The position numbers were made by a program, and so were the translations under genes. Under the pieces are notes generated by a model. That model worked only from the letters and a program-made list of their open reading frames with translations, was not told where the DNA came from and did no database searches. Of a stretch of 64,000 bases of DNA, positions 36,274 to 45,731 are shown one piece after another. This DNA is from Flavobacteriaceae bacterium (GTDB taxonomy: Bacteria; Bacteroidota; Bacteroidia; Flavobacteriales; Flavobacteriaceae). Every line of letters begins with the position of its first letter. Position 1 is the stretch's first letter. The stretch spans positions 100,628-164,627 of the forward strand of contig JANQMD010000049.1 in the NCBI GenBank assembly GCA_028280265.1, written 5' to 3'.

Positions 36274-37742
36274 GATTTAGAAGTAGTAAGCTGTCTGATT
36301 TTAATTCGAAAAGCTGCAAAGATCAACGTCATAAATGGTGATAACCAGTTAAAAATTGCATAGAAAAAATACTCACCAACTCCTACTCCAAGTACACCTG
36401 ATTGATATGCTCCACAAGTATTCCATGGAATCAATACAGAAGTAACTGTCCCTGAATCTTCTAAGGTTCTACTCAAGTTTTCTGGCTTCAAGCCTCTATC
36501 TTCATAAGCCTGTTTGAACATTTTTCCAGGGATTACAATTGCTAAATATTGATCAGAAGCAATCACGTTTAATCCTAAACAACTAACAACTGTACTTGCA
36601 AATAGTCCAAATATAGAGCTCGCTAATGAGAGTAGTTTTTTTGTGATTTTAGCCAATGCACCAATGGCGTCCATAATTCCTCCAAATACCATGGCGCAGA
36701 TAATTAAAAGTATGGTCCAAGTCATCCCCCCCATTCCTCCTGAGCTAAACAACTTAGTAAGTTTTTCATTCTCAGTTTGAATTTGAGTATCAGTAAAAAC
36801 TGCATTAACAACAGAACTCATACTAGAGTCTGATAAACTTGCTAAAACATCTGACTGAAAGATAAATGCAAAAACAGCGGCAGCGACTACGCCCACTCCT
36901 AATGCAAAAAGTGGTTTCGTCTTCATTAAAATCATAGCTATTACCAGTAATGGTACAATAAAAAGCCAAGGTGTAATATGAAATGTTTTGTCTATTGTTG
37001 CTAATAAGCCACTTACGTCTGCATCGCCAGAGGTATCCACTGTAAAACTTAAAATTCCAAATACAGTAAGCGTTACTAAAATCGTAGGTACTGTTGTATA
37101 TGCCATGTATTTGATATGCGTAAACAAATCCGTTCCCGCCATGGCTGGTGCCAAGTTGGTAGTATCACTTAAAGGCGACATTTTATCTCCAAAATATGCT
37201 CCTGAAATAACAGCTCCTGCTATCATTCCTGGAGGAATTCCTAAAGCGCTTCCAATACCAATCAAAGCGATTCCCACTGTTGCTGATGTAGTCCAAGAAC
37301 TTCCTGTTGCTATAGAAATAATAGCAGCTATAATGACCGATGCAGGTAAAAAGATTGCTGGGCTTAATACTTGCAGTCCATAATAAACCATTGCAGGAAT
37401 TATTCCGCTAACTAGCCATGTTCCTGCCAATGCTCCTACAAGCAATAGAATTAGAATAGGAACTAAAATACTTCTCCAATTCTCCCATACTTCTAAAAAC
37501 ATTCTTACCACAGAAACCTTCTTTACAAGACCAACAAGAGCAGCAGCTAAACCTCCTATGAGAAGAATGTATTGATTGGAATAATCTCCAAACATTGCTC
37601 CATCAGCTGCAAAAATATTGTATGCTAAAAACCCCATTAAGATAATAACTGGAATAAAGGCTGCTCCCAATCCTAAATCATCATTTTCCATGATATGCTG
37701 ATCTTCTATTTCTATTTTTGATAGGTTTTTATCGTCTTGCAT
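36270..37742 (-). CDS. nhaC: Na+/H+ antiporter NhaC family
   Basis: 490 residues, about 11-12 membrane segments. Family motifs: ATGSSWTTSATVGIALIGIG, GAVISGAYFGDKMSPLSDTTNLAPAM, and DSGTVTSVLIPWNTCGAYQ. Exchanges external protons for internal sodium (some members exchange malate/lactate or amino acids). Upstream half of a two-gene unit with the GNAT gene. Confidence 0.9.
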   Translation of the reverse strand: MQDDKNLSKIEIEDQHIMENDDLGLGAAFIPVIILMGFLAYNIFAADGAMFGDYSNQYILLIGGLAAALVGLVKKVSVVRMFLEVWENWRSILVPILILLLVGALAGTWLVSGIIPAMVYYGLQVLSPAIFLPASVIIAAIISIATGSSWTTSATVGIALIGIGSALGIPPGMIAGAVISGAYFGDKMSPLSDTTNLAPAMAGTDLFTHIKYMAYTTVPTILVTLTVFGILSFTVDTSGDADVSGLLATIDKTFHITPWLFIVPLLVIAMILMKTKPLFALGVGVVAAAVFAFIFQSDVLASLSDSSMSSVVNAVFTDTQIQTENEKLTKLFSSGGMGGMTWTILLIICAMVFGGIMDAIGALAKITKKLLSLASSIFGLFASTVVSCLGLNVIASDQYLAIVIPGKMFKQAYEDRGLKPENLSRTLEDSGTVTSVLIPWNTCGAYQSGVLGVGVGEYFFYAIFNWLSPFMTLIFAAFRIKIRQLTTSKS

Positions 37743-37806
37743 GCGGTAATTTTTAGAACTGTAATGTTACGATTTTAGATGAAGCTACGCAAATGAAGCG
37801 ATTTCT

Positions 37807-37814
37807 TACATTTG
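37807..37814 (+). promoter_or_regulatory. Promoter box deciding the start of the membrane hydrolase
   Basis: TACATTTG, five bases before ATG 37820. An earlier ATG in the same frame (37793) lies upstream of this box and would not be transcribed from it. Confidence 0.5.
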
Positions 37815-37819
37815 CATTC

Positions 37820-38857
37820 ATGGATTCTTTAACACAAATTGTATTAGGAGCTGCTTGCGGTGAAATTGCTTTGGGAAAGAAAATTGGAAACAAAGCTTTA
37901 CTTTTTGGTGCTATTGGAGGAACCATTCCTGATTTAGATGTAATCTTAGGGAGTTTTTTCTATCCAAATGAGATTGATAACCTTGCTTTTCACAGAGGGT
38001 TTATGCATTCAATTTTATTTTCACTCATAGGCTCTTTGGTCATTGGATTTGTCGTCTCGGAACTGTACGACACTGGAAAAAGAAAAGGATCTACAGATTT
38101 ACTAGACTGGGTTCGGTTGTTTTTTCTATCCATTTTTACCCACCCTATTTTAGACAGTTTCACCCCTTACGGAACACAGTTGTTTCTGCCCTTTACAGAT
38201 TACAGGGTGGCATTTAATAATATCTCTGTTGCTGACCCTTTGTACACACTTCCATTCTTATTTTGCTTACTTGTAGTTCTATTTTTTAAGAGATCAAATC
38301 CTAAAAGAATGAAATGGACCAAAGCAGGAATTTACATCAGTAGCTTTTATCTATTAATCACTTTAGGAAATAAGTTATACATTGATTCCATTTTTCGAAA
38401 ATCTCTAGAAAAAGCGAATATTGAATACAGTCGATTTAGTGCGCAACCTACGCTGCTAAATAATGTATTATGGTACAGTATTGCTGAAGGAAAGGAGAAT
38501 TATTATGCTTCTTTTTATTCCATTTTTGACCGAGGAAATGTTGCTTCAAAATTCATCAAGATTCCTAAAAATCATGACTTTATAGACATTCAACATCCCG
38601 ATATACAGACACTTCGTTGGTTTAGTAAAGATTATTATGCTTTGTATAAATCCAACATCACTGAACAACTTATTTACAAAGACTTACGCTATCCTTTACT
38701 CAATGAAAAAGACATTAATTCGTCTTTATTTAGCTTTGGATTGGTGAAAGAAAATGACCGTTGGAATACCATAAATTTAGCTGAAGAACAATTTCGAGAA
38801 GGCTCTCCAACAGATTATTTTAAAGCAATTTTTGAAAGAGCGTTTAGAGATTTTTAA
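37820..38857 (+). CDS. Membrane-bound metal-dependent hydrolase (YdjM/DUF457-like)
   Basis: 345 residues from ATG 37820 (MDSLTQIVLGAACGE). Four to five N-terminal membrane segments. Conserved metal-ligand motifs: TQIVLGAACGE, GTIPDLDVI, HRGFMHSILF, and THPILDSFTPYGTQLFLPF, as in the YdjM family of inner-membrane hydrolases. C-terminal 150 residues are soluble. Physiological substrate unknown. Confidence 0.85.
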   Translation: MDSLTQIVLGAACGEIALGKKIGNKALLFGAIGGTIPDLDVILGSFFYPNEIDNLAFHRGFMHSILFSLIGSLVIGFVVSELYDTGKRKGSTDLLDWVRLFFLSIFTHPILDSFTPYGTQLFLPFTDYRVAFNNISVADPLYTLPFLFCLLVVLFFKRSNPKRMKWTKAGIYISSFYLLITLGNKLYIDSIFRKSLEKANIEYSRFSAQPTLLNNVLWYSIAEGKENYYASFYSIFDRGNVASKFIKIPKNHDFIDIQHPDIQTLRWFSKDYYALYKSNITEQLIYKDLRYPLLNEKDINSSLFSFGLVKENDRWNTINLAEEQFREGSPTDYFKAIFERAFRDF

Positions 38858-38942
38858 AATCACCCGAATTGGCACTTTTGAAGACATGCCATTCGAGTGA
38901 TCCGTAGAGGGAGACAATTATGAGATTTGAATTATTAAACTG

Positions 38943-40169
38943 TTAAATGAGTGCTTTTGCTATTTCTTCTTTTAAAACGCCAACTTCCAACATACAACTT
39001 TTCATCATTTGGTAGGTTCTTTCAATGTTTGCATCCAGCCCAATAGAGAAACGAATCAATCCATCAGACAGTCCCATTTCTACTTGTTCGTCTTCTGGTA
39101 TTTCTGAAGATGTAGAAGAACCCGGTGCAGAGAATAGTGTTTTATAGAAACCTAAACTAACGGCTAAGTAACCTAGGTTTTTGTGCTGCATTAATTCCAT
39201 CAGCTCGTTGGCTTTTTCTAAATTTCCAGCATCAATGGTTAACATTCCTCCATAACCGTACTCACCATTCATCATTGAGGTAAATAAAGAATGTGATGGA
39301 TGAGAAGTCAATCCAGGATAGACAGTTCTTAATCCATCTGCTTCAAATTTCTTTGCCAAATACATCGCATTGTAACTATGTTGCTTCATTCGAATATGAA
39401 GTGTTCTTAGATTCTTTAAAACAGAAGAAGCTCTTACACTATCCATGGTTGAACCTAACAACATGCTTGCACCGTCGTTCACATTTCTCAACTGATCAAT
39501 AAACTCTTGTGTTCCACAAACCACACCTCCTACAGTATCTGAAGAGCCATTGATAAACTTTGTTAAACTATGAATCACCACATCAGCCCCTAATTTCGCG
39601 GGGGCAATAGATAAGGGAGAAAATGTGTTGTCTACCACTAATTTCAAGTTATATTTTCTTGCCAATGCAGCGAGTCCTTGAATATCTGCGATCTCTAATA
39701 GGGGATTGCTCACAGATTCGCAGTACAACACTTTGGTATTTTTAGTAACGGCTGCTTCTACTACATCTAATTTAGTGATGTCTACAAAAGTTGTTTCGAT
39801 ATTTAACCTTGGAGTAAAATTCTTTAAAAAAGCGTAGGTTCCGCCATAAATGGTTCTGCTCGACACAATATGATCTCCAGACTCACACAACTGTAACAAT
39901 ACAGGTGTAATAGCTCCCATTCCTGAAGCAGCAACATTTGCAGTTTCAGTTCCTTCCATAGCCGCCAGTGCTTCACCTAGGTATAGATTGCTCGGTGAAC
40001 TATGTCGTGAATACAAGTAGCATCCATCTGCATTCCCTTCAAAGGTATCGAACATGGTTTTTGCTGATAAAAAAGTATAGGTAGATGAATCCGAGATAGA
40101 TGGATTAACTCCTCCAAATTCTCCAAAATATTGTAAATCTTGAATGTTGTCAGCTGGATTGAATTTCAT
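38943..40169 (-). CDS. PLP-dependent Cys/Met-metabolism enzyme (methionine gamma-lyase-like)
   Basis: 408 residues, Cys/Met PLP fold. Motifs: YLYSRHSSPSNLYLGEALAAMEGTE, ASGMGAI, Tyr in RTIYGGTYAF, VVDNTFSP, and the PLP lysine in HSLTKFINGSSD. Could be methionine gamma-lyase, cystathionine gamma-lyase or O-acetylhomoserine sulfhydrylase; the divergent Lrp-type regulator fits a catabolic lyase, so methionine gamma-lyase is favoured. Start shares a 156-bp spacer with the regulator. Confidence 0.85.
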   Translation of the reverse strand: MKFNPADNIQDLQYFGEFGGVNPSISDSSTYTFLSAKTMFDTFEGNADGCYLYSRHSSPSNLYLGEALAAMEGTETANVAASGMGAITPVLLQLCESGDHIVSSRTIYGGTYAFLKNFTPRLNIETTFVDITKLDVVEAAVTKNTKVLYCESVSNPLLEIADIQGLAALARKYNLKLVVDNTFSPLSIAPAKLGADVVIHSLTKFINGSSDTVGGVVCGTQEFIDQLRNVNDGASMLLGSTMDSVRASSVLKNLRTLHIRMKQHSYNAMYLAKKFEADGLRTVYPGLTSHPSHSLFTSMMNGEYGYGGMLTIDAGNLEKANELMELMQHKNLGYLAVSLGFYKTLFSAPGSSTSSEIPEDEQVEMGLSDGLIRFSIGLDANIERTYQMMKSCMLEVGVLKEEIAKALI

Positions 40170-40212
40170 ATCTAATAGATTTTATTTACACAAATAAATA
40201 ACTAAATAGATT

Positions 40213-40297
40213 AATAATCAATTATTATATAAAAATACAGATTTATTTTCATAATTTTAATCTATAAATAAATTATAAATCTAAATAATCAATTATT
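40213..40297. promoter_or_regulatory. Paired operator candidates between the lyase and lrp genes
   Basis: AATAATCAATTATT occurs twice (40213-40226 and 40284-40297), identical and 71 bp apart, about seven helical turns. Each is a near-palindrome (AATAATnAATTATT), the kind of AT-rich site used by Lrp/AsnC dimers. Further partial AGATTTAT/ATAAATCT dyads lie between them. Confidence 0.5.
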
Positions 40298-40325
40298 TGT
40301 CTTGGATTTATGAAAATTTTTCAGA

Positions 40326-40784
40326 ATGCATTTAGATATTACTGATCAAAAAATCTTAGCTCTTTTACAAGATAATAGCAAACTCACCAACAAACAGATT
40401 TCTTTAAAACTTAGTTTATCGGTAACTGCTATTTATGAGCGTATTAAAAAATTGGAGAAAGAAGGCATTATAAAAAAATATGTCGCACTGATTGATAAAG
40501 ATAAAATTGACAAATCTTTTTTAATCTTTTGCCATATCAAACTCTTACAACATTCAAAGGAATTTTTATCCAACTTTGAAAAAGAGATTCTAAAATTAGA
40601 TGAGGTTACAGAATGCTTTCATGTAAGTGGAGACTATGATTACATTCTCAAAATTTATGTAAAAGATATGAAAGCCTACAGAGAATTCATGGTAACAAAA
40701 CTCACCACTATTAAACACATTGGAAGTACGCACTCTATCTTTACCATTGGAGAGGTGAAAAACTCCAATGTAATTTCTACATAG
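40326..40784 (+). CDS. Lrp/AsnC family transcriptional regulator
   Basis: 152 residues. N-terminal HTH: LDITDQKILALLQDNSKLTNKQISLKLSLSVTAIYERIKKLE, then the ligand-binding RAM domain with VTECFHVSGDYDYILKIYVKDM. Divergent from the gamma-lyase gene; likely senses an amino acid and controls that gene and itself through the repeats at 40213-40297. Confidence 0.93.
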   Translation: MHLDITDQKILALLQDNSKLTNKQISLKLSLSVTAIYERIKKLEKEGIIKKYVALIDKDKIDKSFLIFCHIKLLQHSKEFLSNFEKEILKLDEVTECFHVSGDYDYILKIYVKDMKAYREFMVTKLTTIKHIGSTHSIFTIGEVKNSNVIST

Positions 40785-40789
40785 AAAAT

Positions 40790-40927
40790 CTGTCTAAAAA
40801 GTATTAAGTATTTGTCATTACGAAAAATTTTAATTTCGAAGTAATCTTACAAATAGGAACTTAAATAATGAGATTCCTTCTCACGCTTTCGCGTGCTCGG
40901 AATAACAACTTTCTAGACAGGTTTTTT
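40790..40927. repeat. Large inverted-repeat element, also a terminator
   Basis: Outer arms CTGTCTAAAAAG (about 40792-40803) and CTTTCTAGACAG (about 40910-40921), followed on the plus strand by seven T. Inside are GTCATTACGAAAAATTTTAATTTCGAAGTAATCT and CTCACGCTTTCGCGTG hairpins, i.e. a member of the dispersed family nested in a terminator stem like that at 15651-15713. Confidence 0.7.
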
Positions 40928-42892
40928 TTATGATTTTACCAAAACTATTTTCTCCGTTTGCTTTTCGACCATTTTTTTATAGAAATCTTTCAGATTTGCA
41001 TACAAGGTTGGTGGAATCACTGCGGAATTAATTTCCAGATTAAAGAGTACGGTAATTTTCTTTCCTTGTGCTTTTACAATGTATTTAAAAGTCCCCATAT
41101 CTTCTGGTAACATAAATGCTTCACTTTTAGGTAAAGACTCTACGGAATACCCTTCAGGGATTTCTATAGAAACCCTTTCTATATCTTTCCAAGGATATAA
41201 GTAGTCGACTGGAAATTCACGAGTTTCCGATTTAAATGGATTGCTACTAAGAGCTAAGAAAAGTAGTGGCTCTACATATAATTTTCCATTAATTTCCTCT
41301 ACCAAGTCTTCGCCTATAAAAGAGTAAGACTCTGCCACAGGCTTTCCTAATTCTTTTTTGTTGGTGATTTTAAAATCGGAAAGTTCTACATTGTATTTTT
41401 CTTCAATTTTTGATGTTACCACATCCTCTTTTAGAATGTTATTTCGACTTCGATAACCTAATGCTGTGTAATCTGTGAACTTTGACTTTAGTTTTCCTTC
41501 TACTTCTAAATCTTCCGTAATCTTCGCCCCAATGAACGTATTTTCAACAGAGTGTTTTGAAGGCACTAAGTTTACCCAAGAAGACCATCCATCTTTTGTC
41601 ACTTTTCTTCCTTTCCAATTTAACGCTCTAAAAGGCAATACATTAGGAATACTATATGGATCTGTCGCATCTAACAAAACATATTTATTTCCTGGTAAAT
41701 CTACCATACAAATTACATAGTTAAAACCGTTGGTAGTAGGAAACAGAGGAACGCCATTGCTTTTAGAACTTACCAACACAGGATTTGCATCCACACCTGC
41801 ACTACGCAACATAGAGGTCAGCATAAGGTTGATATCAGCAATATTTCCCGAGCCTTCTTTATAAGCTTTTGATACTCCTATATCAGAATACAAGCCATAG
41901 TAGTTGTTCCATTTTACTTTTGATTTTACAAATTGAAAAACTTTGGCTATTTTCTCAGGAACTGAGCTAACACCAGATAAAAAGGCCTCTAAATCTTTTT
42001 TGTAATATCTTGTCTTTGCTAATTCTCCTCCAAAGCCTTTGGACTGATTAATGGACTTACTTACACCCTCCCATGTTTTTGAATAGTTCTTATAAGTACT
42101 TTGTGGCATTTGGGTTGCTGCCAATTCAAAATCCATAGCTCCTCTGTAGTTATTCAAGCTAGCTACATAAGGCTCTCTTTTACTCAAAGAAGGAACGTCT
42201 TCTGCATTTATTGAGTATACATTGGTACTAAAGTTCAGAACATTGTTATATCCAAAGTCTATTTTTCCATTCTTTTTAGTCTCTACTAATTTAGGAATAT
42301 AATATCCTCTATTTCTTTTATCGAAAATGAAATATTCAGGAATCTCTACTTTGTATGCTAGTCTCTTTACTGGAATATCAAATTGAAAGATTAAATCAGC
42401 TATTCTCCAGTAAGGATAAGTTCTTCTGTACTTTACATCAATTACAGAGCCTTCTTTGACATTGGGCATGGTCATTTTCTTCACGCTACGAAAACGCGAA
42501 AGCTTCTCATTAAAAATTTGCTTTTTGCCAATTTTTTCTTTCTTTACCTTTCCTCCTTCTAGATTAAAGGTGTAAGCCGAAATTTTAGAAATTCGTTCTG
42601 ATGACCCAGATTCAGGTTTGTAATATGGAATTTGGATGGTGGCATAATCAAAGCCTTCTTTGTTATAAATTTTGATTCTATTGTGAATCTCAGTAATAAT
42701 CATAAATCCATCATTCTTATCGTAAGAAAAATAAGTCCTTCTCTTACGATACAAGTATGCTGCATTCGCTGTAGAGTCTTTTGCGTAAAAAGCTTCTTGT
42801 AGTTCCTCTTTGGATACTTTTCCAAATTTAATTTCCTGAGCTGTTACTATCATACAAAATAGCAACAACCCAATGGTTATCATTCTCTTCAT
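40928..42892 (-). CDS. DUF3857/transglutaminase-like protein, catalytic residues lost
   Basis: 654 residues with signal peptide (MITIGLLLFCMIVTAQ). Same architecture as the upstream gene at 42940: DUF3857-like N-terminal beta domain, transglutaminase-like middle, C-terminal beta domain. In the middle the expected GDC is GSGNI (Ile351 at the Cys position) and the expected NHV is NYV (Tyr392 at the His position); Asp408 (LLDATD) remains. It should therefore not be a working transglutaminase or protease. Periplasmic or surface pseudoenzyme, possibly a partner of its neighbour. Confidence 0.8.
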   Translation of the reverse strand: MKRMITIGLLLFCMIVTAQEIKFGKVSKEELQEAFYAKDSTANAAYLYRKRRTYFSYDKNDGFMIITEIHNRIKIYNKEGFDYATIQIPYYKPESGSSERISKISAYTFNLEGGKVKKEKIGKKQIFNEKLSRFRSVKKMTMPNVKEGSVIDVKYRRTYPYWRIADLIFQFDIPVKRLAYKVEIPEYFIFDKRNRGYYIPKLVETKKNGKIDFGYNNVLNFSTNVYSINAEDVPSLSKREPYVASLNNYRGAMDFELAATQMPQSTYKNYSKTWEGVSKSINQSKGFGGELAKTRYYKKDLEAFLSGVSSVPEKIAKVFQFVKSKVKWNNYYGLYSDIGVSKAYKEGSGNIADINLMLTSMLRSAGVDANPVLVSSKSNGVPLFPTTNGFNYVICMVDLPGNKYVLLDATDPYSIPNVLPFRALNWKGRKVTKDGWSSWVNLVPSKHSVENTFIGAKITEDLEVEGKLKSKFTDYTALGYRSRNNILKEDVVTSKIEEKYNVELSDFKITNKKELGKPVAESYSFIGEDLVEEINGKLYVEPLLFLALSSNPFKSETREFPVDYLYPWKDIERVSIEIPEGYSVESLPKSEAFMLPEDMGTFKYIVKAQGKKITVLFNLEINSAVIPPTLYANLKDFYKKMVEKQTEKIVLVKS

Positions 42893-42939
42893 AATTAAAA
42901 TTTAGCTTTTGGTTTGTTATTGTTTTTCAGACGTAATTT

Positions 42940-44865
42940 TTAGGTTTTCGATTTCGTTAATGCAATTTTCATATTTTCATATCTTGCAATTTTTCTCATA
43001 AATTTTCTGTAGGTTTTGTATTCTTCTTTTGGGTATTCTCCATGTTTCAGAATCAATTCTTTTTTGTAGATCAATGTTTTTTCATCTTTCCTTTCCAGAG
43101 ACATCTTATAACTTCCAAATTTGGAAGAAACATCTATATTTTGTGGAAGTAAAGTTGCTGAAAAATCTTTTGGTAATTTAATTTCATAGGTATCTACATC
43201 TTTAAAGCCCCTGTATATTTTTAAAGGAAGCTTTCTATTTCGGTAACGCTTTGGCACAGAGTTAAACATGTTAAAAGCATTCAATCTAAAGATATACTCA
43301 TTCTCATTCACACTTGCATATCCTTCAATTTTCACTTCTGAAACATCCGTAAATCGTACAGCCTCTTTGTCATTCTTTAGTTCAATTGACTGAATCTCTA
43401 AATTGTTATTATAATCCCAAACTCTGGTTTTAAAATATTTATCCAAGTCATCCTTCGACATACTTTCAATAGGATAAATGTCGTCGTATTGGATTCCTTC
43501 TTTCAATCTTGTCACTTTCGCTTCAATATCTCCATTGGCTAACAAAGAAATTGTGGCATTTGTTTTTTGCAAATTCTTCTCATCATAATATGAAGGAGTT
43601 CTTTTGATAATTCCTCCCTCTGGAGTTATAACCAATACATTTCTATCGTCTGTAAAATCTCCTAAAAATCCGAAAGGGGCAATCTGACTGGTACATTCTA
43701 GCCATACATCTTCCTTTCCTTCTATGGGTATGTTTAAAATAACGTGATTTCCTTGCATTGAAAAAAAATCTTCTTCAACATCTTTAGGTAATCCTCCTGC
43801 CCAAATTACTGAATAGTGAGATTTTACTCCTACTACATCCAATAATGCTTTTGTATAATTTGTCAACCCTTTGCAATCGCCATAGCCTACAGCATCTACT
43901 CGATTGGCTGCTATGGGTTTCCAACCACCTACTCCTTCTTGTACACTGATGTATCGAGTTTTATCTTGCACATACTTGTATATGATTTTTGCTTTCTCTA
44001 TGGGATCTTCTACTCCCTTAACTAATTTTAAAGCCCTATTTTTAATTTCATCTGAAACCTCATCCTTTCCATTCTTTAAATAATTATATCTCCACAATCC
44101 AAAACTTTTCCAATCAGTAGCTGACCCCATTACTCCTTTTAAAGAGAAAGTGTTAATCGCTACTATCAACTCAGGAGTAAATTCTGTAAATGCAATTGAC
44201 TTTTGTTCATATTTAATGGGCTTGGCTTTTTTTAATTCATAAATGAACCCATTTTCTAAAGATGTCTTGGAAATATTAAAATCTTTGAATTGCTTTTCTT
44301 TGATACGAATTTTATTACTAGTCTGATTTATTATTCGATAAGAACTTCTTTCTACTCCTAAAAAGTAGTTTCTTATTGGAATCCAACGAGGAATAAAGCC
44401 AGTAGTTGAAGTAGTATACTCACTTTCAAAAACCAAGGTATATGGGTATGCTGTAGGAGTGTACTCAATATATTTAATTCTTGTATCATCATATAAAGAT
44501 CCATCACTGACAGCGCTGACATCAATAAATTTCCCTTTCGAAAATTTCTTCACTTCTTCTCCCATCGCATTGTAGATCTTTGCGCTAAGTTTATTAACTT
44601 TTATATCTGGACTATAGCCAATTTGCGCATTAAAATACTGTCGATGCCCTATTCTGTTCAAAAAAGTAATCACTTTTTTTCTTTTGACTTTCATCTTGTT
44701 GACAGATTCAATGGTGACTTCCATGCTAAAATCACGGATAACAGCATTGGCATTCTCTCGTAGCTCTTTTGGTATGGTTAATGCTGAAAGTTGTATTTCT
44801 TGAGAGTACGTTTTGTGGAAGAAGCATAGCACAATTGCTATCACTAAAATGAGTATCTTTTTCAT
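42940..44865 (-). CDS. DUF3857/transglutaminase-like protein, catalytic residues present
   Basis: 641 residues, signal peptide to about residue 21. Transglutaminase-like core with GYGDCKGLTNYTKALL (Cys331), GNHVILNI (His374) and VWLECTSQ (Glu390 where many have Asp). The preceding DRTRYISVQEGVGGWKP-type segment reads KTRYISVQEGVGGWKPIAANRV. Separated from the downstream homologue by 47 bases, same strand, likely one operon. Substrate unknown; such proteins are common in Bacteroidota and are exported. Confidence 0.85.
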   Translation of the reverse strand: MKKILILVIAIVLCFFHKTYSQEIQLSALTIPKELRENANAVIRDFSMEVTIESVNKMKVKRKKVITFLNRIGHRQYFNAQIGYSPDIKVNKLSAKIYNAMGEEVKKFSKGKFIDVSAVSDGSLYDDTRIKYIEYTPTAYPYTLVFESEYTTSTTGFIPRWIPIRNYFLGVERSSYRIINQTSNKIRIKEKQFKDFNISKTSLENGFIYELKKAKPIKYEQKSIAFTEFTPELIVAINTFSLKGVMGSATDWKSFGLWRYNYLKNGKDEVSDEIKNRALKLVKGVEDPIEKAKIIYKYVQDKTRYISVQEGVGGWKPIAANRVDAVGYGDCKGLTNYTKALLDVVGVKSHYSVIWAGGLPKDVEEDFFSMQGNHVILNIPIEGKEDVWLECTSQIAPFGFLGDFTDDRNVLVITPEGGIIKRTPSYYDEKNLQKTNATISLLANGDIEAKVTRLKEGIQYDDIYPIESMSKDDLDKYFKTRVWDYNNNLEIQSIELKNDKEAVRFTDVSEVKIEGYASVNENEYIFRLNAFNMFNSVPKRYRNRKLPLKIYRGFKDVDTYEIKLPKDFSATLLPQNIDVSSKFGSYKMSLERKDEKTLIYKKELILKHGEYPKEEYKTYRKFMRKIARYENMKIALTKSKT

Positions 44866-45014
44866 CTGTTACATTTTTTTGATCTGAAGTATTCAAAAAA
44901 TTGAATACGTTCAAGAACTCCCATAAATTCTAATCATTTTATTATTTGAATTTAAAACGATTAAAAACCTATGCTCGTTTCGCATTGTTTGGTTAATGTG
45001 GGTGCAAGTTAAAA

Positions 45015-45049
45015 AAATAACCCAAGAATCAAAATTCTTGGGTTATTTA
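45015..45049 (-). terminator. Terminator of the YceI gene
   Basis: 14-bp perfect stem AATAACCCAAGAAT / ATTCTTGGGTTATT with a short loop, followed on the minus strand by a T run, 22 bases after the YceI stop. Confidence 0.9.
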
Positions 45050-45070
45050 AATCTGATTAAGATCAGTGAT

Positions 45071-45706
45071 TTAGCTCTTTGTTTTTACTTCAAAAGACAT
45101 TTCAACTATATCGTCAATAAATTTATCCTTCAAGTTATCGAACCATTTTTTAGATCCATACTTTACGTTGAAATCCGCTCTGTCGATATTAAATACATCA
45201 CTTTTAAACGTAGTTACACCACTCTCTGTTGATACAGAAGCAGGAATTGTAATACTTTTAGTAACGTCTTTAATTGTTAGATTCCCTGTAACAGCTAATT
45301 TTCCATCTTTCTCTTCTACAGAAGTGATGACAAACTTCGATGTTGGAAACTTTTCAATGTCAAAGAAATCAGCAGACTTCAAGTGTCCTTCTAAACCAGC
45401 TTTTCCTTTAGGCTTTTTAATATCTAAGTTTGAAATAGTTCCCATATCCACGATAAACTCACCTCCAGTTACAACTCCGTTCTCAAGAGTTAACGTACTT
45501 TCTTTTAAACTTACAACACCATTGTGAGCGCCTGTTGGTTTTGTTCCTTTCCATGTAAGTACAGAAGTTGTTATATCTATATTGTTTTTTGCTACTACTT
45601 TTGCAACTTTTACTTCTTCTTTCGCCTCTACTTTTTCTTTCTTCTTACCCTTGCAAGCTGTTAAGATGGTAGAAACGGCAACGATTGCGATAATTACTTT
45701 TTTCAT
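45071..45706 (-). CDS. YceI-like lipoprotein
   Basis: 211 residues. Lipobox ILTAC (Cys18) followed by a Lys/Glu linker, then the YceI lipocalin-like beta-barrel: STLTWKGTKPTGAHNGVV, GGEFIVDMGTISNLD, GHLKSADFFDIEKFPTSKFVITSV, GNLTIKDVTKSITIPASV, and DRADFNVKYGS. Such proteins bind polyprenyl or other lipids in the periplasm or outer membrane. Its promoter region carries an unusual palindrome (45732-45778). Confidence 0.88.
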   Translation of the reverse strand: MKKVIIAIVAVSTILTACKGKKKEKVEAKEEVKVAKVVAKNNIDITTSVLTWKGTKPTGAHNGVVSLKESTLTLENGVVTGGEFIVDMGTISNLDIKKPKGKAGLEGHLKSADFFDIEKFPTSKFVITSVEEKDGKLAVTGNLTIKDVTKSITIPASVSTESGVTTFKSDVFNIDRADFNVKYGSKKWFDNLKDKFIDDIVEMSFEVKTKS

Positions 45707-45731
45707 TTTGTTTATTGTATTGAATTTTTAA

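Noticed and set aside
37793..37819. Earlier ATG for the membrane hydrolase
   Set aside because: It lies upstream of the TACATTTG promoter box; MDSLTQ is the family start.
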